Source of the DNA: Acinetobacter genomosp. 15BJ
Lineage (GTDB): Bacteria; Pseudomonadota; Gammaproteobacteria; Pseudomonadales; Moraxellaceae
Length of the DNA: 64,000 bases
Reading direction: 5' to 3'
NCBI RefSeq assembly: GCF_000400715.1
Contig: NZ_KE007347.1
Span: forward strand, 1,282,189-1,346,188
In this document: piece by piece, positions 44,400 through 53,813 of the stretch
How positions within the stretch are numbered: position 1 is the stretch's first letter
Layout: each line of letters begins with the position of its first letter
Notes under the pieces: generated by a model
Seen by the model: the letters and a program-made list of their open reading frames with translations, nothing else
Database searches by the model: none
What the model was told of the DNA's origin: nothing
Program-made: the position numbers and the translations under genes

Positions 44400-45755
44400 T
44401 TAACTGGCTTTGTTTTTTTCAGCCTGTCGAGCAAGGACATATTGATTTTCTGGACGTGCCAAGCCTAGGTTTTCACGTAAAGTCGTGCCTTCATATTCGG
44501 TACGGAATAGGCCACGGCGTTGTAGCTCTGGCACAATCAATTCAACAAAATCATTTAAGCCCGCAGGTGTACTCGGTGGCAGAATATTGAAACCATCCGC
44601 GGCTTCATTTTCAAACCATTGTTGTAATTGATCGACAATCTGCTCAGGGGTACCAATCAGTTGCCAATGTCCACGTGCACCCGCCACCCATTCATATAGC
44701 TGACGGATACTGAAATTGTTTTTCTTGGCAATGTCTGCAATTAAAGCAGGACGACTGACCATGCCTTGGCCTTCACCCAATTCCGGGAATGGACCATCCA
44801 GATCATAGCCTGAAAAATCAAAGCCTCCGCTTAAACCACTTAATAAAGCAAGTCCTGCTTCTGGATGAATCAAGTCAGTCAGTTGTTGGTATTTGGCACG
44901 TGCTTCTTCTTCAGTACGGCCCACAAATGCAGAAACCCCCGGCAAGATCAAAAGCTCATCGGTTGAACGTCCATATTTGGCCAAACGACTTTTTACATCA
45001 CGATAAAATTCTTGTGCATCTTCCAGTTTTTGGTTGGCAGTAAAAATCACTTCCGCATAACGGGCTGCGAGATCACGTCCTGGCCCTGATTGCCCTGCTT
45101 GTACAATCACAGGATAACCTTGTGGTGTACGAGGTACATTCAAGGCACCTTTTACTGCATAGTATTTGCCTTTATGATTCGGGTTATGCACTTTCTCTGG
45201 GTCATAAAACACACCTGATACCTTATCATGGAGAAAGGCATCATCTTCCCAGCTGTCCCACAATTTTTTAATCAAATCGACATATTCTTGAGCACGCTCA
45301 TAACGCTCAGCATGCGGAATCTGTTGCTCATAACCAAAATTGGCCGCAGCTGCTTCCGACGCTGAAGTCACTACATTCCAGCCCGCTCGACCATGACTGA
45401 GATGATCTAGCGACGCAAATTTACGCGCCAATAAATACGGTTCTTCATAAGTGGTCGATGCCGTGGCAATAAAACCGATATGCTTGGTCACTGTCGATAA
45501 AGCGGCAAACAAGGTGACTGGTTCAAAGCCTGCCACTTTATCGCTATAACCTGTTTTCTCGGCTTGTCCAAAATTAACGGCTAGGCCATCTGCCAAGAAA
45601 TAGGCATCAAACAAGCCTTTTTCTGCAAGTTGTACCTGCTCTTTAATAAAGTCAAAATCAACGGCTTTGCTTGGTTGCGACTCGGGATGTCGCCATGCGG
45701 CAACATGTTGTCCAGTTGCTGGAATAAATGCACCTAATCGAATTTTTCTACTCAT
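44400..45755 (-). CDS. LLM-class flavin-dependent monooxygenase (NtaA/SnaA/DszA/SoxA family)
   Basis: The product has 451 residues from the ATG at 45755 (GGAG six bases ahead). MSRKIRLGAFIPATGQHVAAWRHP, VTSASEAAAANFGYEQ (WNVVTS region near 135), YPVIVQAGQSGPGRDLAARYAEVIF and the LDGPFPELGE stretch are typical of the NtaA/DszA branch of bacterial luciferase-like FMNH2-dependent monooxygenases. Members oxidise dibenzothiophene sulfone, nitrilotriacetate or sulfur compounds. The neighbouring sulfonate genes and an upstream sigma-54-like site support a desulfurisation role. A reductase supplying FMNH2 is not in the window. Confidence 0.9.
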   Translation of the reverse strand: MSRKIRLGAFIPATGQHVAAWRHPESQPSKAVDFDFIKEQVQLAEKGLFDAYFLADGLAVNFGQAEKTGYSDKVAGFEPVTLFAALSTVTKHIGFIATASTTYEEPYLLARKFASLDHLSHGRAGWNVVTSASEAAAANFGYEQQIPHAERYERAQEYVDLIKKLWDSWEDDAFLHDKVSGVFYDPEKVHNPNHKGKYYAVKGALNVPRTPQGYPVIVQAGQSGPGRDLAARYAEVIFTANQKLEDAQEFYRDVKSRLAKYGRSTDELLILPGVSAFVGRTEEEARAKYQQLTDLIHPEAGLALLSGLSGGFDFSGYDLDGPFPELGEGQGMVSRPALIADIAKKNNFSIRQLYEWVAGARGHWQLIGTPEQIVDQLQQWFENEAADGFNILPPSTPAGLNDFVELIVPELQRRGLFRTEYEGTTLRENLGLARPENQYVLARQAEKNKAS

Positions 45756-45807
45756 GTTCTGCTCCAAATTTGTTATTCAACACAATTCATCTTTTCACTG
45801 TAGTTAA

Positions 45808-45823
45808 TACAAATTGGATGCCA
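45808..45823 (-). promoter_or_regulatory. Sigma-54-like promoter of the LLM monooxygenase gene
   Basis: On the minus strand TGGCATC-CAAT-TTGTA fits the -24 box well; the -12 box has GT where GC is usual. It is about 53 bases before the start codon. Confidence 0.5.
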
Positions 45824-45900
45824 GATTTTTTATTTATAAATATTAAATATTTAAGTTGTAAAGCATTTCAGCACTGCTTGAGCGACAACATTATTCTGTT

Positions 45901-45934
45901 GAGCAGGTGTTGCAGAATCAACACCTGCTCTTTT
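45901..45934. terminator. Strong hairpin between adeS and the LLM monooxygenase gene
   Basis: GAGCAGGTGTT / AACACCTGCTC with an 8-base loop, followed by TTTTATT on the plus strand only. It lies downstream of adeS (minus strand), where the T-run is missing, so it may stop read-through rather than act as a canonical terminator. Confidence 0.55.
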
Positions 45935-45976
45935 ATTCGAAACAGATATTGGCTAAGAACAGCACCACGATAGTGA

Positions 45977-47065
45977 TTACATAAATGAGTTAGATGAAGT
46001 CTCAATAGGTAACTTAATCGTAAACACACTATTATGATTCGGATTGCTATATTCAATTGCACCTTTATGCGCAATGACAATCGCATGTACAACCGCTAAA
46101 CCTAAGCCTGTACCACCAAATTCTTTATTTCTAGATTGTTCCAATCTAAAAAAGGGATTAAATAAGTCTGGTTGATATTGTTCAGCAATACCTGGGCCGT
46201 CATCCTCGACGCGTAGAATCCATTCATCTGAGATTAGCATTGAGGAAATTTTTAATGTGCCAGCATTGGCATAGCGAATTGCATTTTCGATCAAGGCAAT
46301 AAGTATTTGCTCGATACGTCGACTATCACAACTTATAAATGTGGCGTTGACCTCCAATACAGGAATAAGTTGAGCTTTTGCCAAGCGATCTTCGAACAGT
46401 TTTAAAACTTTCTCCGCATGCAATTTAAAATCAATCTTTTCATAATTTAACCTGAGCTGCTGATTTTCCACCAAGCTGAGTGTCCGCAGGTCTTCAACCA
46501 AATGTGATAAGCCTTCTACCTGATTGAGCAGGCTTTTAAACAATGCTTCATCAGGTTGAAACACCCCATCTAAAACGCCTTGTAATCGTCCTTGCAAAAT
46601 CGTGATTGGTGTTCTCAATTCGTGTGCGATTGCAGCATTCCAGACCTGTGCATTTTCAACTGAACTCTCTAGTTGCTGTGCCATATGGTTAAAATTCTGC
46701 ATTAACTCAGCAATTTCAGTGGAATGAATTTGACTATCATCTGCCCGTGCGGAAAGATCACCCTGACTGATTTTTTTTGCTGCGTCCGCCAAGAAATTAA
46801 TCGGCTTAATAAAACGCTGGGCCAAATGCATCCCGATAATAATGGAAATGACACCGCCACAAAAAATCACCGTAGATAACCAAATCCAGTCGACAAAATG
46901 AAATTCGGTCCAATCTTCCTGTAAAGAACTTAACGTGATCCACCCCACATCAATGGCATAGTTATAAATAAAATAGCCAAGCAAAACAGAAAAGAGCGTC
47001 ACGCTTAAGTTCACAATACTTAATGCGACAAACAACTGTTTACTAATACCTGACTTATTCTTCAT
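45977..47065 (-). CDS. adeS: AdeS sensor histidine kinase
   Basis: The product is a 362-residue membrane kinase. Two membrane helices (about 10-35 and 60-80) flank a short periplasmic loop (ITLSSLQEDWTEFHFVDW). HAMP follows, then the H-box AAIAHELRTPIT (His near 149), N-box IENAIRYANAG and G-boxes EDDGPGIA and FGGTGLGLAVVHA. These match AdeS of A. baumannii closely as I recall it. It phosphorylates AdeR, controlling the adeABC pump; mutations around the HAMP/H-box region cause pump overexpression in that species. It is downstream of adeR on the same strand. Confidence 0.93.
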   Translation of the reverse strand: MKNKSGISKQLFVALSIVNLSVTLFSVLLGYFIYNYAIDVGWITLSSLQEDWTEFHFVDWIWLSTVIFCGGVISIIIGMHLAQRFIKPINFLADAAKKISQGDLSARADDSQIHSTEIAELMQNFNHMAQQLESSVENAQVWNAAIAHELRTPITILQGRLQGVLDGVFQPDEALFKSLLNQVEGLSHLVEDLRTLSLVENQQLRLNYEKIDFKLHAEKVLKLFEDRLAKAQLIPVLEVNATFISCDSRRIEQILIALIENAIRYANAGTLKISSMLISDEWILRVEDDGPGIAEQYQPDLFNPFFRLEQSRNKEFGGTGLGLAVVHAIVIAHKGAIEYSNPNHNSVFTIKLPIETSSNSFM

Positions 47066-47114
47066 AACACTTTTCCGGGTAAATTCATCTTTTTACTCTT
47101 ATATATTTCAATGA

Positions 47115-47846
47115 TTACGTTTCTTGAGGGTGATCCAAGCGATAACCCACTCCACGAACATTGATTAGCATATGTTGTAGACCATGCTCTTCCAGTTTTT
47201 TTCTCAACTTACTGACATGACTATCAACTGTGCGCTCTAAAGCATCGCTATCAGGCAAACAATGATTCAGCAGTTCACTTCGGGTAAAGACTTTATGAGG
47301 ATGATCAATCATTTGTAGCAAGATTTTATATTCAGTCAGGGTTAAATTCAGCATCACTTTCTTATGCTGCTGATGAATATAGACGCTATGAATATCGGTA
47401 TTAATTTCAATATTTTTATAACTTAGATTTTTATTGGGTATTTGCTGGCTTTGCTTAGCTCGTCGCAGCACTGCTTGAACACGCGCCACCACCTCATTCG
47501 GATTGAATGGTTTGACTACAAAATCATCGGCACCGATCCGTAATGCCATGACTTTATCAATTTCCTGATCCAATGCCGTAAGCATAATCACTGGTGTCTG
47601 CGCCTTTTGACGAATTTTGCTTAATACTTCCCAGCCATTCAGTTCAGGTAATTTAATATCCAAGACTATCAGATCAATTGTTTGTGCAGCATGGATTTCA
47701 ATCGCCTGTTTACCATTCATTGCTCGAATGACACGCATCCCTTCACGCTTAAGATAGTGCTCGATGATGTCTCCAATATCATACTCATCCTCTACTACAA
47801 GAATAAGCTTGTCATGGCAATCGAAAGAAAAAGAGTGCTCAAACAT
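47115..47846 (-). CDS. adeR: AdeR response regulator
   Basis: The product is a 243-residue OmpR-type regulator. The receiver domain has VVEDEYDIGD and the phosphoacceptor Asp in IVLDIKLPELNGW (near 63), with Lys in DDFVVKPFNP. The C-terminal winged helix has VFTRSELLNHCLPDSDALERTVDSHVSKLRKKL (quoted in part: LERTVDSHVSKLRKKL). MFEHSFSFDCHDKLILVVED is almost the A. baumannii AdeR start. It binds a direct repeat between adeR and adeA, present here at 47902. It is divergent from the pump operon and 49 bases from adeS. Confidence 0.94.
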   Translation of the reverse strand: MFEHSFSFDCHDKLILVVEDEYDIGDIIEHYLKREGMRVIRAMNGKQAIEIHAAQTIDLIVLDIKLPELNGWEVLSKIRQKAQTPVIMLTALDQEIDKVMALRIGADDFVVKPFNPNEVVARVQAVLRRAKQSQQIPNKNLSYKNIEINTDIHSVYIHQQHKKVMLNLTLTEYKILLQMIDHPHKVFTRSELLNHCLPDSDALERTVDSHVSKLRKKLEEHGLQHMLINVRGVGYRLDHPQET

Positions 47847-47901
47847 AAGGATCTAGATCAATAAAACAATCGATTCATCATACGATGATTTATCTGTTGA
47901 T

Positions 47902-47922
47902 CTCCACACTTTTTCCACACTT
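47902..47922. promoter_or_regulatory. AdeR-binding direct repeat
   Basis: CTCCACACTT (47902-47911) and TTCCACACTT (47913-47922) repeat with an 11-base period and one spacer base. This is the complement of the AAGTGTGGAG direct repeat known as the AdeR site in A. baumannii, with one changed base in the second copy. It sits 68 bases ahead of the adeA start. Confidence 0.85.
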
Positions 47923-47989
47923 CAGCGATGTCCGTTACACAAAGTTCGAAAATAATGTCAGCATCAAAAGCTCCCAAGGTTTGGACAGA

Positions 47990-49135
47990 ATGCAAAAGCA
48001 TCTATTACTTCCATTATTTTTATCGATCGGACTTGTGCTACAAGGCTGTGGTTCTGAGGAGGCAAAGCCAGCAGAAACACCCCCTGCGAAAGTGAGCGTT
48101 TTAAATATTCAGCCGCAATCGGTAAACTTTAACGAAAACTTGCCAGCACGGGTACAGGCTTTCCGAACTGCTGAGATTCGTCCTCAGGTTGGCGGTATTA
48201 TTGAAAAAGTATTATTCAGACAAGGAAGTGAAGTCAAAGCAGGACAAGCTCTTTATAAAATTAACGCAGAAACTTTCCAAGCTGATGTAAATAGTAATCG
48301 TGCCTCACTCAATAAAGCCGAAGCTGAAGTGGTCCGTTTAAAAGTTCAGTTAGAACGCTATGAACAATTGCTTCCAAGTAATGCGATCAGTAAGCAAGAA
48401 GTCAGTAATGCACAAGCTGAATATCGTCAAGCCTTAGCCGATGTTGCGCAAATGAAAGCCTTGCTTACCCGTCAAAACCTAAACCTTCAATATGCCACTG
48501 TTCGTGCCCCGATCTCGGGTCGTATTGGGCAATCTTTTGTGACTGAAGGTGCATTGGTCAGCCAAGGTGATGCCAATACGATGGCAACTGTACAACAGAT
48601 TGATAAAGTCTATGTCGATGTTAAACAATCGATTAGTGAGTACGAGCATTTGCAGGCTGCGCTACAAAGTGGTGAATTATCTGCCAATAATGAAAAAACC
48701 GTACGTATTTCAAATAGCCATGGTCAAGCGTATAACGTCACTGCCAAGATGCTATTTGAAGATATCAATGTTGATCCTGAAACAGGTGATGTCACCATTC
48801 GTATCGAAGTTCAGAATCCTGAAAGAAAACTCCTTCCTGGCATGTATGTCCGAGTAAATATCGACCGTGCTTCAGTGCCACAAGCTTTGCTCGTTCCAGC
48901 CCAAGCGATTCAACGCAATATCACTGGTGACCCACAAGTCTATGTGATCAATGCCAAGGGTTCGGCAGATATTCGCCCTATTGAACTAGGACAACAATAT
49001 GATCAGTTCTACATCGCCAACAAAGGTCTTAAAACAGGCGACAAAATCGTTGTAGAAGGTGTTGATCGTATTCAGCCCAATCAAAAACTTGAAATAAGCA
49101 CGTGGAAAGTACCTGCAACACAAGGAGCTCAATGA
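47990..49135 (+). CDS. adeA: AdeA periplasmic adaptor of the AdeABC efflux pump
   Basis: The product has 381 residues from the ATG at 47990. The start MQKHLLLPLFLSIGLVLQGC ends in a lipobox. AEIRPQVGGIIEKVLFRQGSEV opens the lipoyl/hairpin region (near 65), the alpha-hairpin contains LERYEQLLPSNAISKQEVS, and LQYATVRAPISGRIG closes it; the beta-barrel and membrane-proximal parts follow. It links AdeB to the outer-membrane channel. The ORF extends further upstream but this start matches AdeA and avoids the AdeR site. Its stop overlaps the adeB start. Confidence 0.94.
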   Translation: MQKHLLLPLFLSIGLVLQGCGSEEAKPAETPPAKVSVLNIQPQSVNFNENLPARVQAFRTAEIRPQVGGIIEKVLFRQGSEVKAGQALYKINAETFQADVNSNRASLNKAEAEVVRLKVQLERYEQLLPSNAISKQEVSNAQAEYRQALADVAQMKALLTRQNLNLQYATVRAPISGRIGQSFVTEGALVSQGDANTMATVQQIDKVYVDVKQSISEYEHLQAALQSGELSANNEKTVRISNSHGQAYNVTAKMLFEDINVDPETGDVTIRIEVQNPERKLLPGMYVRVNIDRASVPQALLVPAQAIQRNITGDPQVYVINAKGSADIRPIELGQQYDQFYIANKGLKTGDKIVVEGVDRIQPNQKLEISTWKVPATQGAQ

Positions 49136-52100
49136 TGATGTCACAATTCTTCATTCGCCGTCCTGTCTTCGCATGGGTGATTGCGATTTTCATTATTTTA
49201 TTTGGGGTACTCAGCATTCCCAAATTGCCGATTGCCCGCTTTCCAAGTGTTGCGCCGCCACAAGTCAATATTAGTGCGACCTATCCAGGCGCGACACCCA
49301 AGACCATCAATGACAGTGTAGTTACCTTGATTGAGCGTGAAATGTCAGGGGTGAAAAACCTGTTGTACTATAGCTCGACCACAGATACCTCAGGTACTGC
49401 TGAGATTTCTGCGACCTTTAAACCGGGTACAGATGTGGATATGGCACAGGTTGATGTACAAAACAAAATCAAAGCCATTGAAGCACGTTTACCGCAAGTG
49501 GTTCGCCAACAAGGCTTACAAGTTGAAGCATCGTCATCAGGTTTCTTGATGTTGGTCGGAATCAATTCACCCAATGGACAGTATTCTGAAGTTGATCTGA
49601 GTGATTATCTGGTTCGTAACGTAGTTGAAGAACTGAAACGTGTTGAAGGCGTTGGTAAAGTTCAATCCTTCGGTGCTGAAAAAGCCATGCGTATCTGGGT
49701 TGATCCCAATAAACTGGTGTCTTACGGTCTATCAATTAGTGACGTTAATAATGCCATCCGTGAAAATAACGTCGAGATCGCACCAGGACGATTAGGTGAT
49801 CTCCCTGCAGCAAAAGGTCAATTGATTACCATCCCATTATCGGCACAAGGTCAATTAGGCGATGTTGAACAATTTAAAAATATCAGCCTAAAAAGTAAAA
49901 CTAGCGGTAGCGTGATTAAACTTTCTGATGTAGCTGAAGTTGAAATGGGTTCACAGGCCTACAACTTTGCGATTTTAGAAGATGGCAAACCTGCAACGGC
50001 TGCTGCGATTCAGCTCAGTCCAGGTGCTAATGCTGTCAAAACGGCGGAAGGTGTAAGAGCAAAAATTGAGGAGTTAAAACTGAATTTACCAGAAGGCATG
50101 CAGTTCAGTATTCCTTATGACACTGCACCTTTTGTAAAAATTTCGATTGAAAAAGTGATCCATACCTTACTTGAAGCCATGGTACTGGTTTTCATTGTGA
50201 TGTATTTATTCTTGCATAATGTTCGCTATACCTTAATTCCAGCCATTGTTGCACCGATTGCGTTACTCGGTACATTTGCGGTGATGCTACTTGCAGGTTT
50301 CTCAATCAACGTACTGACCATGTTTGGTATGGTGCTCGCGATTGGTATCATCGTCGATGATGCGATTGTGGTGGTCGAAAACGTCGAACGAATTATGGCA
50401 ACCGAAGGACTCCCTCCAAAAGAAGCGACCTCCAAGGCCATGAAGGAAATTACCAGTCCGATTATTGGGATTACCTTAGTCTTGGCAGCGGTATTCTTAC
50501 CGATGGCATTTGCCAGTGGTTCGGTCGGCATTATCTATCAACAATTTACCTTAACCATGTCCGTATCAATTCTGTTCTCAGCATTATTGGCATTAATCTT
50601 AACGCCTGCATTGTGTGCCACGATTCTTAAACCAATTGATGGCCATCATCAGAAGAAAGGCTTTTTTGCATGGTTTGATCGCAGCTTCGATAAAGTCACT
50701 AAAAAGTATGAATTGATCCTGCTTAAAGTGATTAAACATACTATTCCAATGATGGTGATCTTTGTGGTGATAACAGGCCTTACCTTTGCAGGTATGAAGT
50801 ATTGGCCTACAGCATTTATGCCCGAAGAAGACCAAGGCTGGTTCCTGACGTCATTCCAATTGCCATCGGATGCCACTGCTGAAAGAACACGAGGTGTGGT
50901 CAATGAATTTGAAAGCAGTCTAAAAGACAATCCAAATGTTAAAAGTAACACGACCATCATGGGTTGGGGCTTTAGTGGTGCAGGTCAAAACGTGGCTGTC
51001 GCTTTTACCACATTAACCGACTTTAAAGACCGCACTTCAACTGCAACTGAAATGACCAATGCGGTCAATGCCTCAATGGCGCACAGTAAAGAAGGTGCGA
51101 CAATGGCTGTATTACCTCCTGCCATTGATGAACTTGGGACATTTTCGGGCTTTAGCTTACGCTTGCAAGACCGTGCCAACTTGGGTATGCCTGCACTTTT
51201 AGCTGCACAAGACCAGCTCATGGAAATGGCCGCCAAGAACAAAAAGTTCTATATGGTATGGAATGAAGGCTTACCGCAAGGCGACAATATTTCTTTAAAA
51301 ATCGACCGTGCAAAATTGAATGTTCTGGGTGTGAAGTTCTCTGATGTTTCCGACATTATTTCAACTTCAATGGGTTCAATGTATATCAATGATTTCCCAA
51401 ATCAGGGACGTATGCAACAAGTGATTGTACAAGTCGATGCCAAATCACGTATGCAATTAAAAGATATTTTGAATCTGAAAGTGATGGGTTCAAATGGGCA
51501 ATTGGTCTCTCTATCTGAAGTGGTGACACCTCAATGGAATAAAGCGCCACAGCAATATAACCGTTATAACGGTCGCCCATCGTTGAGTATTGCAGGGATT
51601 CCGAATTTTGATACCTCATCAGGCGATGCTATGCGTGAAATGGAGCACCTAATTGCTAAATTACCAAAAGGCATCGGTTATGAATGGACAGGTATTTCCT
51701 TACAGGAAAAGCAATCTGAATCGCAGATGGCCTTTCTGCTGGCGTTATCAATGCTTGTCGTGTTCTTGGTATTGGCAGCGCTTTATGAAAGTTGGGCCAT
51801 TCCGCTTTCAGTGATGCTGGTCGTACCTTTGGGTATTTTTGGCGCAGTGGTTGCGATTATGTCTCGTGGCTTAATGAATGATGTGTTCTTTAAAATTGGT
51901 CTAATTACCATTATTGGTTTATCGGCCAAGAATGCGATTCTGATTGTCGAATTTGCCAAGATGTTGAAAGAAGAAGGTATGAGTTTAGTTGAGGCCACTG
52001 TGGCCGCAGCAAAACTCCGTTTACGCCCTATTCTGATGACCTCCTTAGCCTTTACTTGTGGTGTGATTCCATTGGTCATCGCTTCAGGGGCAAGTTCAGA

Positions 52101-52245
52101 AACACAGCATGCCTTAGGTACAGGTGTATTTGGCGGCATGATTTCAGCGACGATTCTGGCAATCTTCTTTGTCCCAGTGTTCTTTATTTTCATTTTGGGT
52201 GCAGTTGAAAAGCTGTTTTCCTCGAAACAAAAAAATCCATCTTAA
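49135..52245 (+). CDS. adeB: AdeB RND multidrug efflux transporter
   Basis: The product has 1036 residues, the AdeB length. The ATG at 49135 (sharing its A with the adeA stop; GGAG seven bases ahead) gives MMSQFFIRRPVFAWVIAIFI; ATGs three bases either side are possible. Twelve membrane helices and two large periplasmic loops follow the HAE1 pattern. The proton-relay aspartates are in MVLAIGIIVDDAIVVVEN (split: AIGIIVDDAIVVVEN, near 400), and the Lys is in LSAKNAILIVEFAK (near 930). It exports aminoglycosides, tetracyclines including tigecycline, fluoroquinolones and others in A. baumannii. Expression here would be under AdeRS. Confidence 0.96.
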   Translation: MMSQFFIRRPVFAWVIAIFIILFGVLSIPKLPIARFPSVAPPQVNISATYPGATPKTINDSVVTLIEREMSGVKNLLYYSSTTDTSGTAEISATFKPGTDVDMAQVDVQNKIKAIEARLPQVVRQQGLQVEASSSGFLMLVGINSPNGQYSEVDLSDYLVRNVVEELKRVEGVGKVQSFGAEKAMRIWVDPNKLVSYGLSISDVNNAIRENNVEIAPGRLGDLPAAKGQLITIPLSAQGQLGDVEQFKNISLKSKTSGSVIKLSDVAEVEMGSQAYNFAILEDGKPATAAAIQLSPGANAVKTAEGVRAKIEELKLNLPEGMQFSIPYDTAPFVKISIEKVIHTLLEAMVLVFIVMYLFLHNVRYTLIPAIVAPIALLGTFAVMLLAGFSINVLTMFGMVLAIGIIVDDAIVVVENVERIMATEGLPPKEATSKAMKEITSPIIGITLVLAAVFLPMAFASGSVGIIYQQFTLTMSVSILFSALLALILTPALCATILKPIDGHHQKKGFFAWFDRSFDKVTKKYELILLKVIKHTIPMMVIFVVITGLTFAGMKYWPTAFMPEEDQGWFLTSFQLPSDATAERTRGVVNEFESSLKDNPNVKSNTTIMGWGFSGAGQNVAVAFTTLTDFKDRTSTATEMTNAVNASMAHSKEGATMAVLPPAIDELGTFSGFSLRLQDRANLGMPALLAAQDQLMEMAAKNKKFYMVWNEGLPQGDNISLKIDRAKLNVLGVKFSDVSDIISTSMGSMYINDFPNQGRMQQVIVQVDAKSRMQLKDILNLKVMGSNGQLVSLSEVVTPQWNKAPQQYNRYNGRPSLSIAGIPNFDTSSGDAMREMEHLIAKLPKGIGYEWTGISLQEKQSESQMAFLLALSMLVVFLVLAALYESWAIPLSVMLVVPLGIFGAVVAIMSRGLMNDVFFKIGLITIIGLSAKNAILIVEFAKMLKEEGMSLVEATVAAAKLRLRPILMTSLAFTCGVIPLVIASGASSETQHALGTGVFGGMISATILAIFFVPVFFIFILGAVEKLFSSKQKNPS

Positions 52246-52256
52246 ATAACATTGAG

Positions 52257-52282
52257 CAGAGGGAATCAACGGGTTTCCTCTG
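52257..52282 (+). other. Hairpin between adeB and adeC
   Basis: CAGAGGGAA / TTTCCTCTG (nine pairs with one G-U in RNA) around an 8-base loop lies just after adeB. No T-run follows, so it is more likely an mRNA-stability or attenuation element than a full terminator. Confidence 0.5.
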
Positions 52283-52324
52283 ACTCCTCCTCAGTATCGA
52301 TCCTCATCTTATTTGGAGAAGATC

Positions 52325-53728
52325 ATGTCTAAAACGACTGTCTTATCTCGTGGCCTGCTTGTCTCTACGCTTTCAATTGCCTTAACCGCATGTATGAATC
52401 TACAGGCACCAAAACCTGCGATCAAATCGGATATTCCACAAAATTTTGCCCTCGCAAACACAGGCAACTCAATTGCAACTCAGGGCTATAAACAGTTCTT
52501 TGCCGATACACGCCTATTGCAAGTGATAGAAATCAGCTTAAATAACAACCGTGATTTACGTACTGCAACACTGAATATTCAGCGTGCACAACAGCAATAT
52601 CAGATCAGTAAAAATGACCAGTTGCCTACTATTGGGGCAAATGGCAGTGCTGTTCGACAGGTGAATCCATCTGCGAACCCAAACAATCCTTATTCAACTT
52701 TTCAAGTCGGTTTGGGGATGACGGCTTATGAGCTAGATTTTTGGGGTCGAGTCAAAAGCTTAAAAGATGTGGCCTTAAATAATTACTTTACTACCCAGAG
52801 TGCCAGAGAAGCCACGCAGATCAGTTTAGTCAGCCAAGTCTCACAAGCTTGGTTAGATTATGCCTATGCAAAAGCCAATTTAAACTTAACTGAACAGACC
52901 TTTAAAGCACAACTCGATTCTTACAATCTGAATAAAAAACGTTTTGATGTCGGGATTGATAGTGAAGTCCCGTTACGTCAAGCACAGATATCGGTTGAAA
53001 CGGCCCGAAATGATGTCGCCTCCTATAAAACTCAAGTGTCACAGGCTCAAAATTTACTGAATCTTCTTGCTGGACAAACCGTTCCACCACAGCTCCTGCC
53101 CATTCAAGCTGTTCAGCGCATTACAGCAGAAACCAGTTTTGCAACAGGCTTAAGCAGCGATTTACTAAATAACCGCCCCGACCTAAAAGCTGCTGAATAC
53201 CAACTTCTTGCCGCAGGCGCAAATATTGGCGCAGCCAAAGCACGTATGTTCCCCACTATTAGCCTTACAGGTTCAGCTGGCTATGCATCGACAGATCTTA
53301 AAGATTTATTTAAATCAGGTGGTTTTTCTTGGTCAATTGGGCCAAGTATCGATCTGCCCATTTTCGATTGGGGGACACGTAAAGCCAATATTAAAATTTC
53401 TGAAACTGAACAAAAAATTGCACTGGCAGACTATGAAAAAGCCATTCAATCTGCTTTTCGTGAGGTCAACGATGCTTTAGCTGCACATGCCCATATTGAT
53501 GAGCGTTTAGCAGCACAACGCCGTTTAGTCTCCGCTACTGAGACCACCTATAAATTATCCACAGCTCGATTTAGAGCGGGGATTGATAGTTATCTCACGG
53601 TTTTGGATGCACAACGTTCTGCTTATGCAGCACAGCAAGGCTTACTGATGCTAGAGCAAACCAAATTGAATAATCAGATCGAATTATATAAAGCACTTGG
53701 TGGTGGTTTATCTCGACCAGCAGCGTAG
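52325..53728 (+). CDS. adeC: AdeC outer-membrane channel of the AdeABC pump
   Basis: The product has 467 residues from the ATG at 52325 (GGAGAA ahead). The lipobox ALTAC is at the end of the signal. Two repeats of the OEP/TolC fold are visible (LNNNRDLRTATLNIQRAQQQY near 73, LLNNRPDLKAAEYQLLAAGANIG near 280, PIFDWGTRKANIK near 345), as in OprM/AdeK proteins. AdeC is absent from many adeABC loci, which then borrow AdeK; this locus retains it. It is co-directional with adeB, 79 bases apart. Confidence 0.93.
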   Translation: MSKTTVLSRGLLVSTLSIALTACMNLQAPKPAIKSDIPQNFALANTGNSIATQGYKQFFADTRLLQVIEISLNNNRDLRTATLNIQRAQQQYQISKNDQLPTIGANGSAVRQVNPSANPNNPYSTFQVGLGMTAYELDFWGRVKSLKDVALNNYFTTQSAREATQISLVSQVSQAWLDYAYAKANLNLTEQTFKAQLDSYNLNKKRFDVGIDSEVPLRQAQISVETARNDVASYKTQVSQAQNLLNLLAGQTVPPQLLPIQAVQRITAETSFATGLSSDLLNNRPDLKAAEYQLLAAGANIGAAKARMFPTISLTGSAGYASTDLKDLFKSGGFSWSIGPSIDLPIFDWGTRKANIKISETEQKIALADYEKAIQSAFREVNDALAAHAHIDERLAAQRRLVSATETTYKLSTARFRAGIDSYLTVLDAQRSAYAAQQGLLMLEQTKLNNQIELYKALGGGLSRPAA

Positions 53729-53750
53729 ATTTCAACTTTTTTGCACTCAA

Positions 53751-53813
53751 TCTCTAGTTAAACTATCTCGCCTTTTTTCTGTCTAGAATGAACAGCCTGA
53801 TGTTAACTAGAGA
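53751..53813. other. Long inverted repeat between convergent adeC and araC-type gene
   Basis: TCTCTAGTTAA (53751-53761) and TTAACTAGAGA (53803-53813) are perfect inverted copies, 41 bases apart, with TTTTTT runs in between and before. It may be a loose bidirectional terminator. Confidence 0.45.

Noticed and set aside
49102..49134. A longer adeB start at 49102
   Set aside because: The extra residues come from the adeA coding end in another frame; AdeB proteins begin MMSQFF, matching the start at 49135.
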